A stretch of 64,000 nt of DNA, from the NCBI GenBank assembly GCA_041402045.1, contig JAWKSZ010000028.1:1-64000 (forward strand). Direction: 5' to 3'. A program made the translations under genes and the position numbers. Numbering within the stretch: position 1 is the stretch's first letter; each line of letters begins with the position of its first letter. The notes below the pieces were generated by a model. The model had not been told where the DNA came from, made no database searches, and saw nothing but the letters and a program-made list of their open reading frames with translations. Positions 33,990-44,296 of this stretch are shown one piece after another. Source of the DNA: JAGQRJ01 sp041402045. Lineage in GTDB: Bacteria > Planctomycetota > J058.

Positions 33990-35486
33990 CTAGTCGTCGA
34001 GCAGGCCACCCACGAGGCCCGGGGTCGGGGCGGCCGACGGGCCGAGGGGGACCTCGATCGGGTAGAGCAGGAGTCCCGCGCGCAGGCGGGCGACGCCGCC
34101 GCCGTCCTGGGGTTCGTAGCGCAGCGAGAACACATTCACGTGTTCGTCCCGGTAGCGGGTGCGCTCGCGGTCGGCCTTGATCCCCACGATCGGCCACACG
34201 CGGGTCGAGCCGTTGACGTAGTCCATGAAGTTGAACACCACCGTGTCGGCCAGGTGCAGGGTGACTTGCTCGTCCTCGAGGTGGTCCCACTCGCGGCTGA
34301 GGTCGATCTCGGCGGGAGTCTCGGCGTAGGTGATCTCCACCCGGCGCCGGCGGAGCTTGCCCTTCTCGCGTTGCTGTCGCTCGGAGGCGTGCCCCTGGCG
34401 GCCGAGCTCGATCGTGTCGATCCCGCTCAGGAGCTGGGTCAGCGAAGACGGAACCTCGACCCCGCGGGCGGCCGCGGCGGCCAGCGCCTGGTCGACCTCG
34501 GCGCCGGAGAGGGTCTCCGCGTCCAGCTCGCGGAGGCCCGCGATCAAGGTCAGGAGCGGCTGCTCGTCGCGGGAGGCGTGCTCGATCAGGGCGGCGAGTT
34601 GGTCCTCCTGGGCCAGCACGTCCGGCGGGAGGCTCACCACGGGATCCCCGGGGATCGTCAGATCCGGGGCCTGGACCTCCTCCGGCTCGAGCTCGGCCGG
34701 GGGCTCGGGCGTCTCGTCCCGGGGCACGATCGGCTGCTCCGCGGCGGGCGGCTCGGTCGAAGCGATCGGCGGCTGCTCGGACGAGATCGGCGGCTGCTCG
34801 GGCCCCGAGCCTACGGGCGCCACGGGCGAAGGCTCCGGCGCGGGCTCCGGTTCCTCCGCTTCACCGGCGTCGGCTAGGCTGCTGGCCAGGCCGTCCGAGC
34901 CCTCAGGCTCTTGCCGAGTGCCCAGGCTGACCTCCATTTCGGCCACGAAGGGGACCTTGACCCGCGCGACGGGGTTCTCGCTCTGGGTGTCGAACACGAC
35001 GTATTTGGGGGCGAGGGCGATCCCGGTCTGCGAGCGCCCGACCTTGAAGCCCTCGAAGGAGCGGAGCTGGGTCGTCCCGTCGGCGTTCTCCGCGAGGACG
35101 AAGCTCACCTCCTCCTCCAGGTGCACCCACCCCCGGACCACGTCGATCGGCGCCGGCGCCTCGGAGAAGACGAAGCTCACCTCGCGGCTGCGGGTCTCGC
35201 CCGTCTGGTGGCTCTCCGCGAACTCGCCCAGGGAGATCCGCTCCAGGTCGGCGAGGACACCCCCGAGCGCCTCGGGGACCACGATCCCCTGCGCGTCGAG
35301 GGTGTAGAGCACGTTCTCGAGCTCGTCGCGCCCGACCTCCGTCGCCTCCAGCTGGCCCAGGCCCTCGAGGAAGCTCAGGCTCGGGTTGCCGCTGCGCGTC
35401 GCGCGCAGGATCAGCCCTGCGATCGGGTTGTCCTGAGCCTGCGCGATCAAGGGAAACGCGACGCAGGCCAGCAGCAGCAGTCTCAT
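33990..35486 (-). CDS. Secreted protein built from two copies of one uncharacterised domain
   Basis: ATG 35486 starts a signal peptide (MRLLLLACVAFPLIAQAQ) in a 498-residue protein. Residues about 20-170 and 325-475 are diverged copies of one module. Copy 1 reads FLEGLGQLEATEVGRDEL...GIVVPEALGGVLADLERISLG, then SEAPAPIDVVRGWVHLEEEVSF. Copy 2 reads LIAGLRELDAETLSGAEV...GVEVPSSLTQLLSGIDTIELG, then AETPAEIDLSREWDHLEDEQVTL. A Pro/Glu-rich linker (about 195-310) joins them. I do not recognise the module. An in-frame ATG at 35567 would precede the signal peptide by 27 residues and is unlikely. The gene stands alone on the minus strand, divergent from the SDR gene. Confidence 0.8.
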   Translation of the reverse strand: MRLLLLACVAFPLIAQAQDNPIAGLILRATRSGNPSLSFLEGLGQLEATEVGRDELENVLYTLDAQGIVVPEALGGVLADLERISLGEFAESHQTGETRSREVSFVFSEAPAPIDVVRGWVHLEEEVSFVLAENADGTTQLRSFEGFKVGRSQTGIALAPKYVVFDTQSENPVARVKVPFVAEMEVSLGTRQEPEGSDGLASSLADAGEAEEPEPAPEPSPVAPVGSGPEQPPISSEQPPIASTEPPAAEQPIVPRDETPEPPAELEPEEVQAPDLTIPGDPVVSLPPDVLAQEDQLAALIEHASRDEQPLLTLIAGLRELDAETLSGAEVDQALAAAAARGVEVPSSLTQLLSGIDTIELGRQGHASERQQREKGKLRRRRVEITYAETPAEIDLSREWDHLEDEQVTLHLADTVVFNFMDYVNGSTRVWPIVGIKADRERTRYRDEHVNVFSLRYEPQDGGGVARLRAGLLLYPIEVPLGPSAAPTPGLVGGLLDD

Positions 35487-35763
35487 GGGAACCTCGAGCG
35501 GGTGTGAGCAAGCCAGCGACCGCGCCCTCTTGGCCGTAAGCCCTTCCACTCCAATGCGCAGCGCCACGGGTTCGCTCTACGTTTCGACGCGGAGGGCTGA
35601 CCGATCTGGACGCGGTGCGACCTGGGACGGTCCGGGGCAGAGCCTGCCTGGTCCCGAACCCCGGGAGCGTGGCGATCTGGCGCTAACCCCTGGTGAGGGC
35701 ACGGTGTCCCGAACCCCCGGTGCGGTCCCGGGGCCTGGTAGCGTGCACGGCGAGGAGCGACCC

Positions 35764-36615
35764 GTGACGATCCGGCTTGGTGTGTTCGGCCTGGGCGACA
35801 CGGCCTGCGCGTGGGCGGAGAGCCTCGCGGGCCGGGGGGCCGAGGTCGCGGGCACGGTGCGGACGGCCGAGAAGCAGGCGCGGCTCGGGGCCCGGGGGTG
35901 GGAGGTGGCCTGCTTCGAGCGGGGGCGGGCGCTGCCCGAGGACGCGCTGCGGGGGCTGACCCACGTCCTCGTCTCGATCCCCCCCGACAGCGAGGCAGGG
36001 GATCCGGTGCTGGACCGGGCGCTGGATCGGCTGCGGGAGCCGACCGTGCAGTGGGTGGGCTACCTGTCCTCGACCGGGGTCTACGGCGACCACCAGGGCG
36101 CGTGGGTCGACGAGGAGACGCCGCTGCGGCCGGCGGGGAGCGAGCGGGCGCGACGGCGGGCCCGGGTGGAGGCGCGCTGGCTCGCGCTGGCCGGGAAGCT
36201 GCCGCTGCACGTGTTCCGGCTGGCCGGGCTCTACGGCCCCGGGCGGAACGCGGTGGAGGCCGTGCGAGCCGGGCGGGCGCGGCGGCTGGACGCGCCGGGG
36301 GTCGTGTTCTCACGGATCCACCGCGACGACGTGCTGCAGGTGCTCGACGCCTCGCTGGAGCAGCCGCGGCCAGGGGCGATCTACGACGTGGCCGACCGAG
36401 AGCCGGCGCCGTATCACGAGGTCGTGGCCTACGCCTGCGAGCTCCTGGGGGTGGAGCCGCCGCCGCTGGAGCGGCTGGAGGACGTCGACGCGTCGCCGGC
36501 GCTGCGGAGCTTCTATCGCGACCGCAAGCGAGTGCGGGCGGAGCGGATCCGGAGCGAGCTGGGGGTCGAGCTGCGCTACCCCACCTACCGCGAGGGGCTG
36601 GCCGCGCTGCTCTGA
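35764..36615 (+). CDS. YeeZ-like NAD(P)-dependent epimerase/dehydratase (SDR)
   Basis: The GTG at 35764 (GAGGAG upstream) gives 283 residues. It has the Rossmann start IRLGVFGLGDTA, the conserved VGYLSSTGVYGDHQGAWVDE (SSTGVYG is the active-site strand of the YeeZ group) and LAGLYGPGRN, then RIHRDD. The usual SDR YxxxK is not obvious at its normal place, as in YeeZ-type members. The substrate is unknown. The intergenic region 35487-35763 is the likely promoter region for both divergent genes. Confidence 0.8.
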   Translation: MTIRLGVFGLGDTACAWAESLAGRGAEVAGTVRTAEKQARLGARGWEVACFERGRALPEDALRGLTHVLVSIPPDSEAGDPVLDRALDRLREPTVQWVGYLSSTGVYGDHQGAWVDEETPLRPAGSERARRRARVEARWLALAGKLPLHVFRLAGLYGPGRNAVEAVRAGRARRLDAPGVVFSRIHRDDVLQVLDASLEQPRPGAIYDVADREPAPYHEVVAYACELLGVEPPPLERLEDVDASPALRSFYRDRKRVRAERIRSELGVELRYPTYREGLAALL

Positions 36616-36652
36616 GCGGGCGCGCGCGCTAAGATCCGCGCAGGAGTGTGGG

Positions 36653-37510
36653 GTGAGCGACCCGAAGCCCGAGAGCACGCAAGCGACCCAGGCCACGGAC
36701 GGGGCGCCGCAGTCGCGGCGCGAACGCTGGGACCTGTTCTTGAACGACGCGAGCACCGGGCCCGGGCGGGTGATCGAGTTCGTGACCGGGGCCCTGATCC
36801 TGATCGTGTGCGCGATCTACGTCGTCGATCGGGAGATCTCGAGCGGGCACCTGCCGGCGCTCGCTTCCATGCAGGAGACGCTGCAGGGGATCGAGACCGG
36901 GATCACCGTCCTGTTCCTCCTGGAATACTTCGTGCGCTGGTGGGCCAGCGGCTCGTGGAGGTACCCCCTGCGCCCGCTGGCGATCGTGGACCTCGTGGCC
37001 TGCCTGCCCCTGTTCTTCCCCCAGAACTTCCAGTTCGTGCGGATCCTGCGCATGTTCCGCGTGCTGCGTCTGCTGCGCCTGGTGCAGAGCCGGACGTTCT
37101 TCTTCGGCGAGATCACCGTCGACCACCTGCTGGTGGTGCGGATCATGTTCACGATCTTCTGCCTGGTGTTCATTACCGGCGGGTTCGTGTTCGAGCTCGA
37201 GCGCGAGGTCAACCGCGAGCAGTTCCCCTCGCTGTTCGACGCCTTCTACTTCGCGATCGTGACGCTCACGACCGTGGGCTTCGGCGACCAGTCCCCGGTG
37301 ACCGCGGGGGGCCGGCTGGCCACGGCGTGCATGATCCTGCTCGGCGTGCTCGTGATCCCCTGGCAGCTCACGAACCTGGCGCGGCACCTCGTCACCGTGG
37401 GCAACAAGAAGGCCACCATGTGCCAGGGCTGCGGGCTCAAGCACCACGACCAGGACGCGAGCCACTGCAATGCCTGCGGCCGGCTGATCTTCCAGGAGTT
37501 CGATGGCTGA
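36653..37510 (+). CDS. Six-TM ion channel (potassium-type) with C-terminal zinc ribbon
   Basis: The GTG at 36653 has AGGAG upstream. The 285-residue protein has a voltage-sensor-like domain (S1 about 41-62; S4 with Arg130 to Arg147 in RILRMFRVLRLLRLVQSR) and a pore domain (about 160-250). The selectivity filter is Thr206-Thr-Val-Gly-Phe-Gly-Asp212, a potassium-type filter (GFG instead of GYG). The last 30 residues hold CQGCGLKHHDQDASHCNACG, two CxxC pairs for a zinc ribbon, uncommon on channels of this size. It overlaps the M20 gene by 8 bases. Confidence 0.88.
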   Translation: MSDPKPESTQATQATDGAPQSRRERWDLFLNDASTGPGRVIEFVTGALILIVCAIYVVDREISSGHLPALASMQETLQGIETGITVLFLLEYFVRWWASGSWRYPLRPLAIVDLVACLPLFFPQNFQFVRILRMFRVLRLLRLVQSRTFFFGEITVDHLLVVRIMFTIFCLVFITGGFVFELEREVNREQFPSLFDAFYFAIVTLTTVGFGDQSPVTAGGRLATACMILLGVLVIPWQLTNLARHLVTVGNKKATMCQGCGLKHHDQDASHCNACGRLIFQEFDG

Positions 37511-38663
37511 GCCGGCGCTGCCCGCGGGGGTGTTCGCCCGCATGGTCGCGTTGCGCCGCGACCTGCACCGGCACCCGGAGCTGAGCTTCGAGGAGGAGCG
37601 CACGGCCTGCCAGATCGCGGCGGCGCTGCGCGAGCTCGGCCTCGAGCCCCGGCGGATCGCGGGCACCGGGCTCGTGGTCGACCTACCGGGGGTAGGGGAC
37701 GGGGCCCGGGTCGCGCTGCGCGCGGACACCGACGCGCTCCCGATCCAGGAGACCACCGGGCTCCCCTTCGGCTCGGAGACCGCCGGGATCATGCACGCCT
37801 GCGGGCACGACGGGCACAGCAGCATGCTCCTCGGCGCCGCGGCGCTCCTGGTCCAGGGGCCGCCCCCGCCGGCCCCGGTGCGGCTGCTGTGGCAACCGGC
37901 GGAGGAGCAGGGCGCGGGGGCGCTGGCCCTGATCGAGGCGGGCGCGCTGGAGGGGGTCGGCGCGATCTTCGGCGGGCACCTCGACCCGCGGCTGCCGACG
38001 GGGACGCTCGTGTGCGACGACGGGCCCATGAACGCCTCGAGCGACACCTTCCGGGTCGAGGTGCTCGGGCAGGCGGGGCACGGGGCGCGGCCCCACGAGG
38101 CGCGGGACGCGCTCGTGATCGGGAGCCAGCTCGTGGTCGCGCTCCAGACCGTGGTCTCGCGGGAGCTGGACCCCGGGCAAGCGGCGGCCTTGAGCGTGGG
38201 TCGCTTCCAGGCGGGGAGCGCGCCGAACGTGATCGCCGGGCGGGCGCTGCTCGAGGGCACGCTGCGGGCGCAGTCGCCCGAGGTCCGCGCGCAGCTCCTG
38301 GCGGCGCTGGAGCGGATCGTGAAGGGCACCGCGGCCGCGAGCGGCGCGCGGCTGGAGCTCGAGGTCCAGCGCGGGACCCCGCCGGTGGTGAACGCGCCGG
38401 CGAGCGCGGCGCTGGGGCGCCAGGCGGCGCGGGACGTGGGCGCTGAGGTCGTGCCCCTGCCCACCGCGAACCTCGGGGGCGAGGACTTCGCCTGCTACCT
38501 CGAGCGCGTGCCCGGGTGCTACGTGCGCTACGGCGCGCGCCCCACGGCGCGGGCCTGGGCCCCCGCCCACAGCGGGGGCTTCGACTTCGACGAGGCCGCG
38601 CTGGCGATCGGCGCGCGGTGGTTGGCGCGGGTTGCTGCGGTCGCGGGGGCGACGCTGGGCTGA
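37503..38663 (+). CDS. M20 family amidohydrolase (hippurate/N-acyl-amino-acid type)
   Basis: The 386-residue metal-dependent amidohydrolase has LRRDLHRHPELSFEE at the N-terminus. The metal ligands are Cys100 and His102 in MHACGHDGH, the catalytic Glu134/metal Glu135 in QPAEEQGAGA, His159 in GGHLDP and a late His356 in AHSGGFDFDE. The dimerisation domain (about 180-290) has the usual QAGHGARPHEARD. Such enzymes cleave N-acyl or indole-acetyl amino acids. It overlaps the channel gene by 8 bases, so they are coupled despite unrelated roles. Confidence 0.92.
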   Translation: MAEPALPAGVFARMVALRRDLHRHPELSFEEERTACQIAAALRELGLEPRRIAGTGLVVDLPGVGDGARVALRADTDALPIQETTGLPFGSETAGIMHACGHDGHSSMLLGAAALLVQGPPPPAPVRLLWQPAEEQGAGALALIEAGALEGVGAIFGGHLDPRLPTGTLVCDDGPMNASSDTFRVEVLGQAGHGARPHEARDALVIGSQLVVALQTVVSRELDPGQAAALSVGRFQAGSAPNVIAGRALLEGTLRAQSPEVRAQLLAALERIVKGTAAASGARLELEVQRGTPPVVNAPASAALGRQAARDVGAEVVPLPTANLGGEDFACYLERVPGCYVRYGARPTARAWAPAHSGGFDFDEAALAIGARWLARVAAVAGATLG

Positions 38664-38704
38664 GCCGCGTTGCGTCGCTGGACCCGCGAGGGTCCAATTG
38701 GGTG

Positions 38705-39693
38705 ATGCGCGCCTTCGTCACCGGGGCCACCGGATTCATAGGGAGTCACGTCGCGCGGGCGCTGCTCGCGGAGGGGTGGGAGGTGCGCGCGCTGCGCCGC
38801 GCGACGTCGCCCGGCTGGGTCCAGGAGGGCCCGCCCCCGGAGTGGGTCCCGGGAGACCTCGAGGACGAGGCCGCCCTCGAGCGCGCCTGCGTGGGCTGCG
38901 ACGCCGTGTTCCACGTCGCCGCGCACTACGCGCTGTGGGCCGACGACGAGGCGGTGTTCCAGCGGGTCAACGTCGAGGGCACGCGCCGGGTGTTGCGCGC
39001 GGCGCGGAAGGCCGGGGTCCCGCGGGTCGTGCACACCAGCTCGGTCGCCTGCGTGGGGCAGGCGCCCCCGGGCGGGCTCGCCACCGAGGACACCCTGGCC
39101 ACCTTCGCCGACCTCTGCGGCGGCTATGAGCGCTCCAAGTTCGCCGCCGAGCAGCTCGCCCTCGAGGCCGCGCGCTCGGGGCAGGACGTGGTGGTCGTGA
39201 ACCCCGCGAGCTCGATCGGCCCCGGGGACGTGAAGCCGACCCCGACCGGCAAGATCGTGCTCGACTTCCTCCGCGGGCGCATGCCCTTCTACCTGGAGAC
39301 CGGGCTCAACTTCGTCGACGTGCGCGACGTGGCCCAGGGGCACCTCCTGGCCTACGCCAAGGGCCGCGCCGGGCAGCGGTACATCCTCGGGCACCCCGAG
39401 GGCAACCGCAGCCTGAAGGAGTTCCTCGTGCTCCTCGGCGCAGCGGCGGGGCGCCCCGCGCCGCGGCTCAAGATCCCTTACGCCCTGGCCTGGCTGGCCG
39501 GGGCCACGAGCACCCTGGTGGCCGACCGCCTGACCCACCGCCCGCCCGCGGTCCCGCGGGTGGGCGTAGAATGTCCCAGCAGCGCATGTTCTTCGACCCG
39601 AGCAAGGCCATGAACGAGCTCGGCCTGACCCTGCGCCCGCTCGAGCAGACCGTGGCCGACGCGGTCGCGTGGTTCCAGGCCAGGAGTGGGTGA
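38705..39693 (+). CDS. HpnA-like NAD-dependent sugar epimerase, frameshifted near the C-terminus
   Basis: ATG 38705 starts an extended SDR: FVTGATGFIGSHVARALL (NAD-binding GxxGxxG), VFHVAAHYALWA, the active-site VVHTSSVA, and Tyr141-x-x-x-Lys145 in GGYERSKFAAEQ. The sequence most resembles hopanoid-associated sugar epimerases (HpnA; NPASSIGPGDVKPTPTGKIVLDFL over two stretches). After GVE near 39571 the frame ends prematurely at 39613. The true family ending (MFFDPSKAMNELGLTLRP, then DAVAWFQARSG) is read in another frame to 39693. One lost base in the GAA run near 39571 explains it. No other hpn gene is near, so the hopanoid role is unproven. Confidence 0.8.
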
Positions 39694-40124
39694 GCGCACC
39701 GACGAAGATTCACCGCAGAGTCGCTGAGGACGCGGAGGGCGCGCAAAGCTGGCGGGGCGCAGGCGGGCTGCGCAGACCCTCTGGAGGAGCAGACGCTTGC
39801 CAGCGACCGGTTTTAACGCTGAGGCGCAGAGGCGCAGAGCCGGGACTGCGCGCGCGCTCCTCGCGTGGTTAGAGAAGAGAGTTGAGAGGGAGCTCCGCGC
39901 TGCTCGAAGGCGTCCGCGCGGCGCTCACCCCCGAGCGGAGCATTCCAAACTCTCTCTCGCGCGTCGCCGAGAACGGGACTCCCACACGGCTCTGCGCCTC
40001 TGCGCCTCAGCGTTAAGACCGGCGGCCGGCAAGCGTCTGCCATTGCAGGGATTCGCGCCGAGCGCTCCCGCGTCACCGCCCTTCGCGTCCTCAGCGACTC
40101 TGCGGTGAATCTTGGTCGGAGCGC
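39694..40124. repeat. 430-bp nearly palindromic intergenic element
   Basis: Outer arms 39694-39741 and 40077-40124 are inverted copies with about three mismatches in 48. Inner arms 39789-39842 and 39987-40040 are inverted copies with about seven mismatches in 54. Shorter complementary stretches lie further in (AGAGAGTTGAGAGG against CCAAACTCTCTCTC). The arms contain CACCGCAGAGTCGCTGAGGACGC-like sequence, a motif I associate with dispersed intergenic repeats in several phyla. It lies between convergent genes and contains no gene. The single strand could fold into one long imperfect hairpin. Confidence 0.85.
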
Positions 40125-40138
40125 TAGCGATCTGCCGG

Positions 40139-41247
<1,109 letters not shown>

Positions 41248-41248
<1 letters not shown>

Positions 41249-42252
41249 TAGATCTCTCCTCGCTCGACACGAATGCAGGCGACCAGGTGGCCGTCCTCGC
41301 AGGGCACGAGCTTGGGCTCGGCGCGGGTGCAGTCCTCGATCGCGTGGGAGCAGCGCGGGGCGAAGCGGCAGCCCGGCGGCAGATCCAGCGGGTTCGGCAC
41401 CGCGCCCTCGATCGTCTCCAGGCGCTTGCCCGACTGGTGGGTCCCCTGGGGCAGGGACTTGAACAGCCCCAGGGTGTAGGGGTGCCGCGGCGACTTGTAG
41501 AGCGTCTTCACGTCCGCGCGCTCGATCACCTTGCCGCAGTACATCACCGCGACCTCGTGGGCCATTTCGGCCACGACGCCGAGGTCGTGGGTGATGAACC
41601 AGATCGACATGCCGATCTCGGCCTGCAGCCGGCGCAGGATGTCCAGGATCTGGGCCTGGATCGTCACGTCCAACGCGGTGGTCGGCTCGTCGGCGATCAG
41701 GAGCGCGGGCCGGCACACCAGCGCCATGGCGATCATGACCCGCTGCTTCATGCCGCCGGACATTTCGTGGGGGTAGTTGTGGATCCGCTCCTCGGCGGCG
41801 GGGATCCCCACCTGCTTCAGCATGTCCAGCGCCAGCTCCCAGGCCTCGTCGGAGTCCTTGTGCTGGTGCAGCTGGATCGCCTCGGAGATCTGGTCGCCCA
41901 CGGTGTAGACCGGGTTCAAGGACGTCATGGGCTCCTGGAAGATCATGGAGATCCGGTTGCCCCGGATCTTGCGCATGTCGGCCTCGTCCAGGCTCGCCAG
42001 GTCCTTGCCGTCGAACACGATCTGCCCGCCGGCGATCCGCCCCGGCGGGTCCGGGATCAGGCGCATGATCGAGTAGGCGGTGACGCTCTTGCCGCAGCCC
42101 GACTCGCCCACGATCCCGAGGGTCTTGCCCTTGCCGATGGACAGGTTGACCCCGTCCACGGCCTTGACGGTGCCGCGGTCGGTGTCGAAGTAGGTGCGCA
42201 GGTCACGCAGCTCGAGCAGCGTTTCCGTGGCGGTGGAGGCTTCGCTGGCCAT
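41248..42252 (-). CDS. oppD: Oligopeptide ABC transporter ATPase OppD/DppD
   Basis: This is the second ATPase of the heterodimer. Walker A is GESGCGKS (residues 49-56). The Q-loop is MIFQEPMTSLNPVYT, the signature is MSGGMKQRVMIAMAL, Walker B is LLIADEPTTALD and the H-loop is WFITHDLGVVAE. The C-terminal cysteine motif is GCRFAPRCSHAIEDCTRAEP. Length is 334 residues. It is between oppC (13-bp gap) and oppF (overlap). Confidence 0.95.
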
Positions 42253-42265
42253 GAAGAGTCGAACC

Positions 42266-44296
42266 TTACTGTCTGAGCCGGGGATCGAGGGCGTCGCGGA
42301 GGCCCTCGCCCACCAGGTTGTAGGCGGTGACGGTAACGAAGATCAGGAGCCCTGGGAAGATCGTGACCCACCACAGGACCTGCTCCTGACCGCGGGAGTC
42401 GTGGAGCACCGACCCCCAACTCGCCTGGGGTGGCGGGACGCCGAAGCCCAGGAACGAGAGCGCGCTCTCCACGAGGATCGCGCCGGCGACGCCGAAGGCG
42501 CCGGCCACGAACACGGGGCCCATGGCGTTGGGCAGGAGGTGCCGGAACAGGATCCGGGGCGAGCTCAGGCCCTGGCTGCGCGCGGCGGCCACGAAGTCGA
42601 GGCCGCCCAGGCGCAGGAACTCGGCGCGCACCAGGCGCATGACCTCGGTCCAGCTCGTGAGCCCGATGATCGCCATGATGTAGAAGATCGAGGGCTTATC
42701 GAACAGCGCCATGACCGCGATGATCAGGGGCAGGCGCGGGAAGCAGATCACGATCTCGGTGAAGCGCGAGATCACGATGTCCACCCAGCCGCGGAAGTAG
42801 CCGGAGATCGCGCCGAGCACGATCCCGATCAACAGGTAGATCGCGACCGAGACGAAGCCCACCGAGAGCGAGACCCGCGAGCCCATGATCAGCCGGGCCA
42901 GGACGTCGCGCCCGTTGCCGTCGGTGCCCAGCCAGTGGCTGCGCAGCCGGGTCCAGCGCTGGCGGACCTGGTTCGGGGTCAGGGGCGGCTCGTGGGGCTC
43001 CTGGAAGCGGCGGGCGGCGGGGGGGCGCGGCACGTCCTCCGCGCGCTCGCCGGCGGCGGCCACGGCGGACTCCCAGGCGCCGAGCTGCACCCCCTCCCAC
43101 AGCGCGGGCGGGGTGTGGCGGTCCTGGTAGATGTTCTCGTTCTCGCCGAAGGGGACCAGCGGGAACACGACGACCCCGTCCCCGGCCTCGTCGCGGGCGA
43201 CCTCGTGGGCCAGCGCCTTGTAGAAGCTGTCGCCGGGGGGGAAGGTCGGGGGGAACACCGCGCGGAACCCGAGCGCGGCGAGCAGGCTCGGCCCGAGCAG
43301 CGCCAGCGCGCGGGCGCCGGTGCTCCAGCCCTTGAAGGCGCGGGACCCGATCCACATGGCGCTCAGCAGCACGTAGAACACCATGAACCCCACGTCGACC
43401 GCCGAGAGGTGGCGCAGCGCAGGGAAGGCGGTGACCGGGGGCAGGAGCTGCGCCGCGCCGGGGACCGGCTGGTCGACCGCGGCGTCGAGGGCCAGCTCCA
43501 GCGCCCGGGCGTGGGCGCGCAGCGCGCCGGGGTCGGCGCCGCCCTCGCGCATGCCGGTCAGGAGCGGGGTCGCGAGCTCGCCGAAGCTCGCCTGCTCCGG
43601 CGCGGGCCGGAAGCGCACGAAGGCCGCCAACCCCTGGGCGACCTCGTCCGCCAGGGCCCGGCCCTCGGCCTGGATCCCCTCGAGCAGCGCGGGGTCGTCT
43701 TCGCGGCGGGCGTCGTCCAGCGCCTCGGTCCAGGGCCCGACCTCGAGCAGCGGCGCGGCCACGCCCTTGTAGGCGCTGAGCGCCGAGCGCGCGCAGTACT
43801 CGCGGGCGATCTCGTCGCCGAGCTCGGCGAGCTGGGTCAGCTCCAGGCGCCCGGCGAGGGACGCGTAGTCCTCGCGCAGGAGCGCGAAGTCCGCGCGCTC
43901 GACCCGGGGCAGGTGCCCCTCGAGCCGGGCCAGGACCTCGGGCAGCCCGCGCTGGAAGCGCGCGCGGTCGGCCTCGAGCCGCGCGGTCTGGGTCACGCCC
44001 ACCCCGCGCTCGAGCGCGCGCTGGGCCTCGAGCAGGCGGCGGTGCCAGTCGAGGAACGCGGCCACGTCGGCCTCGTAGGCCGAGGTGTCGTGGGCGCGCA
44101 GGAACAGCGGCTTGCCGCTCGCGATCAGGGGCGCGAACACCGCGATCCCGAACAGCACGTGGATCACCACGAGCGAGGCCCGGGCCAGCGCGTTGCGCCG
44201 GAACATGCGCCAGGCGATCGCGCCCGCCGACTCGCCCTCGTCGATCGGGGGCGCGCCGGGCTGGGTCGTGGCCTGTTGGGGGTCCGTGGCGCTCAT
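42266..44296 (-). CDS. oppC: OppC-type peptide permease with a roughly 380-residue insertion and two extra membrane helices
   Basis: The 676-residue subunit begins with the usual OppC N-terminus (WRMFRRNALARASLVVIHVLFGIAVFAPL, TM1 about 38-60). The normal permease core then appears only at about 455-676: SHWLGTDGNGRDVLARL, VAAARSQGLSSPRILFRHLLPN (EAA motif) and SFLGFGVPPPQASWGS. Normal OppC is about 300 residues. The extra block (about 75-450) is a helical charged region (about 80-290) and a pair of membrane helices (about 310-370: VGFMVFYVLLSAMWI, ALALLGPSLLAALGF). Its ATG overlaps the oppB stop (ATGA). Confidence 0.92.
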   Translation of the reverse strand: MSATDPQQATTQPGAPPIDEGESAGAIAWRMFRRNALARASLVVIHVLFGIAVFAPLIASGKPLFLRAHDTSAYEADVAAFLDWHRRLLEAQRALERGVGVTQTARLEADRARFQRGLPEVLARLEGHLPRVERADFALLREDYASLAGRLELTQLAELGDEIAREYCARSALSAYKGVAAPLLEVGPWTEALDDARREDDPALLEGIQAEGRALADEVAQGLAAFVRFRPAPEQASFGELATPLLTGMREGGADPGALRAHARALELALDAAVDQPVPGAAQLLPPVTAFPALRHLSAVDVGFMVFYVLLSAMWIGSRAFKGWSTGARALALLGPSLLAALGFRAVFPPTFPPGDSFYKALAHEVARDEAGDGVVVFPLVPFGENENIYQDRHTPPALWEGVQLGAWESAVAAAGERAEDVPRPPAARRFQEPHEPPLTPNQVRQRWTRLRSHWLGTDGNGRDVLARLIMGSRVSLSVGFVSVAIYLLIGIVLGAISGYFRGWVDIVISRFTEIVICFPRLPLIIAVMALFDKPSIFYIMAIIGLTSWTEVMRLVRAEFLRLGGLDFVAAARSQGLSSPRILFRHLLPNAMGPVFVAGAFGVAGAILVESALSFLGFGVPPPQASWGSVLHDSRGQEQVLWWVTIFPGLLIFVTVTAYNLVGEGLRDALDPRLRQ

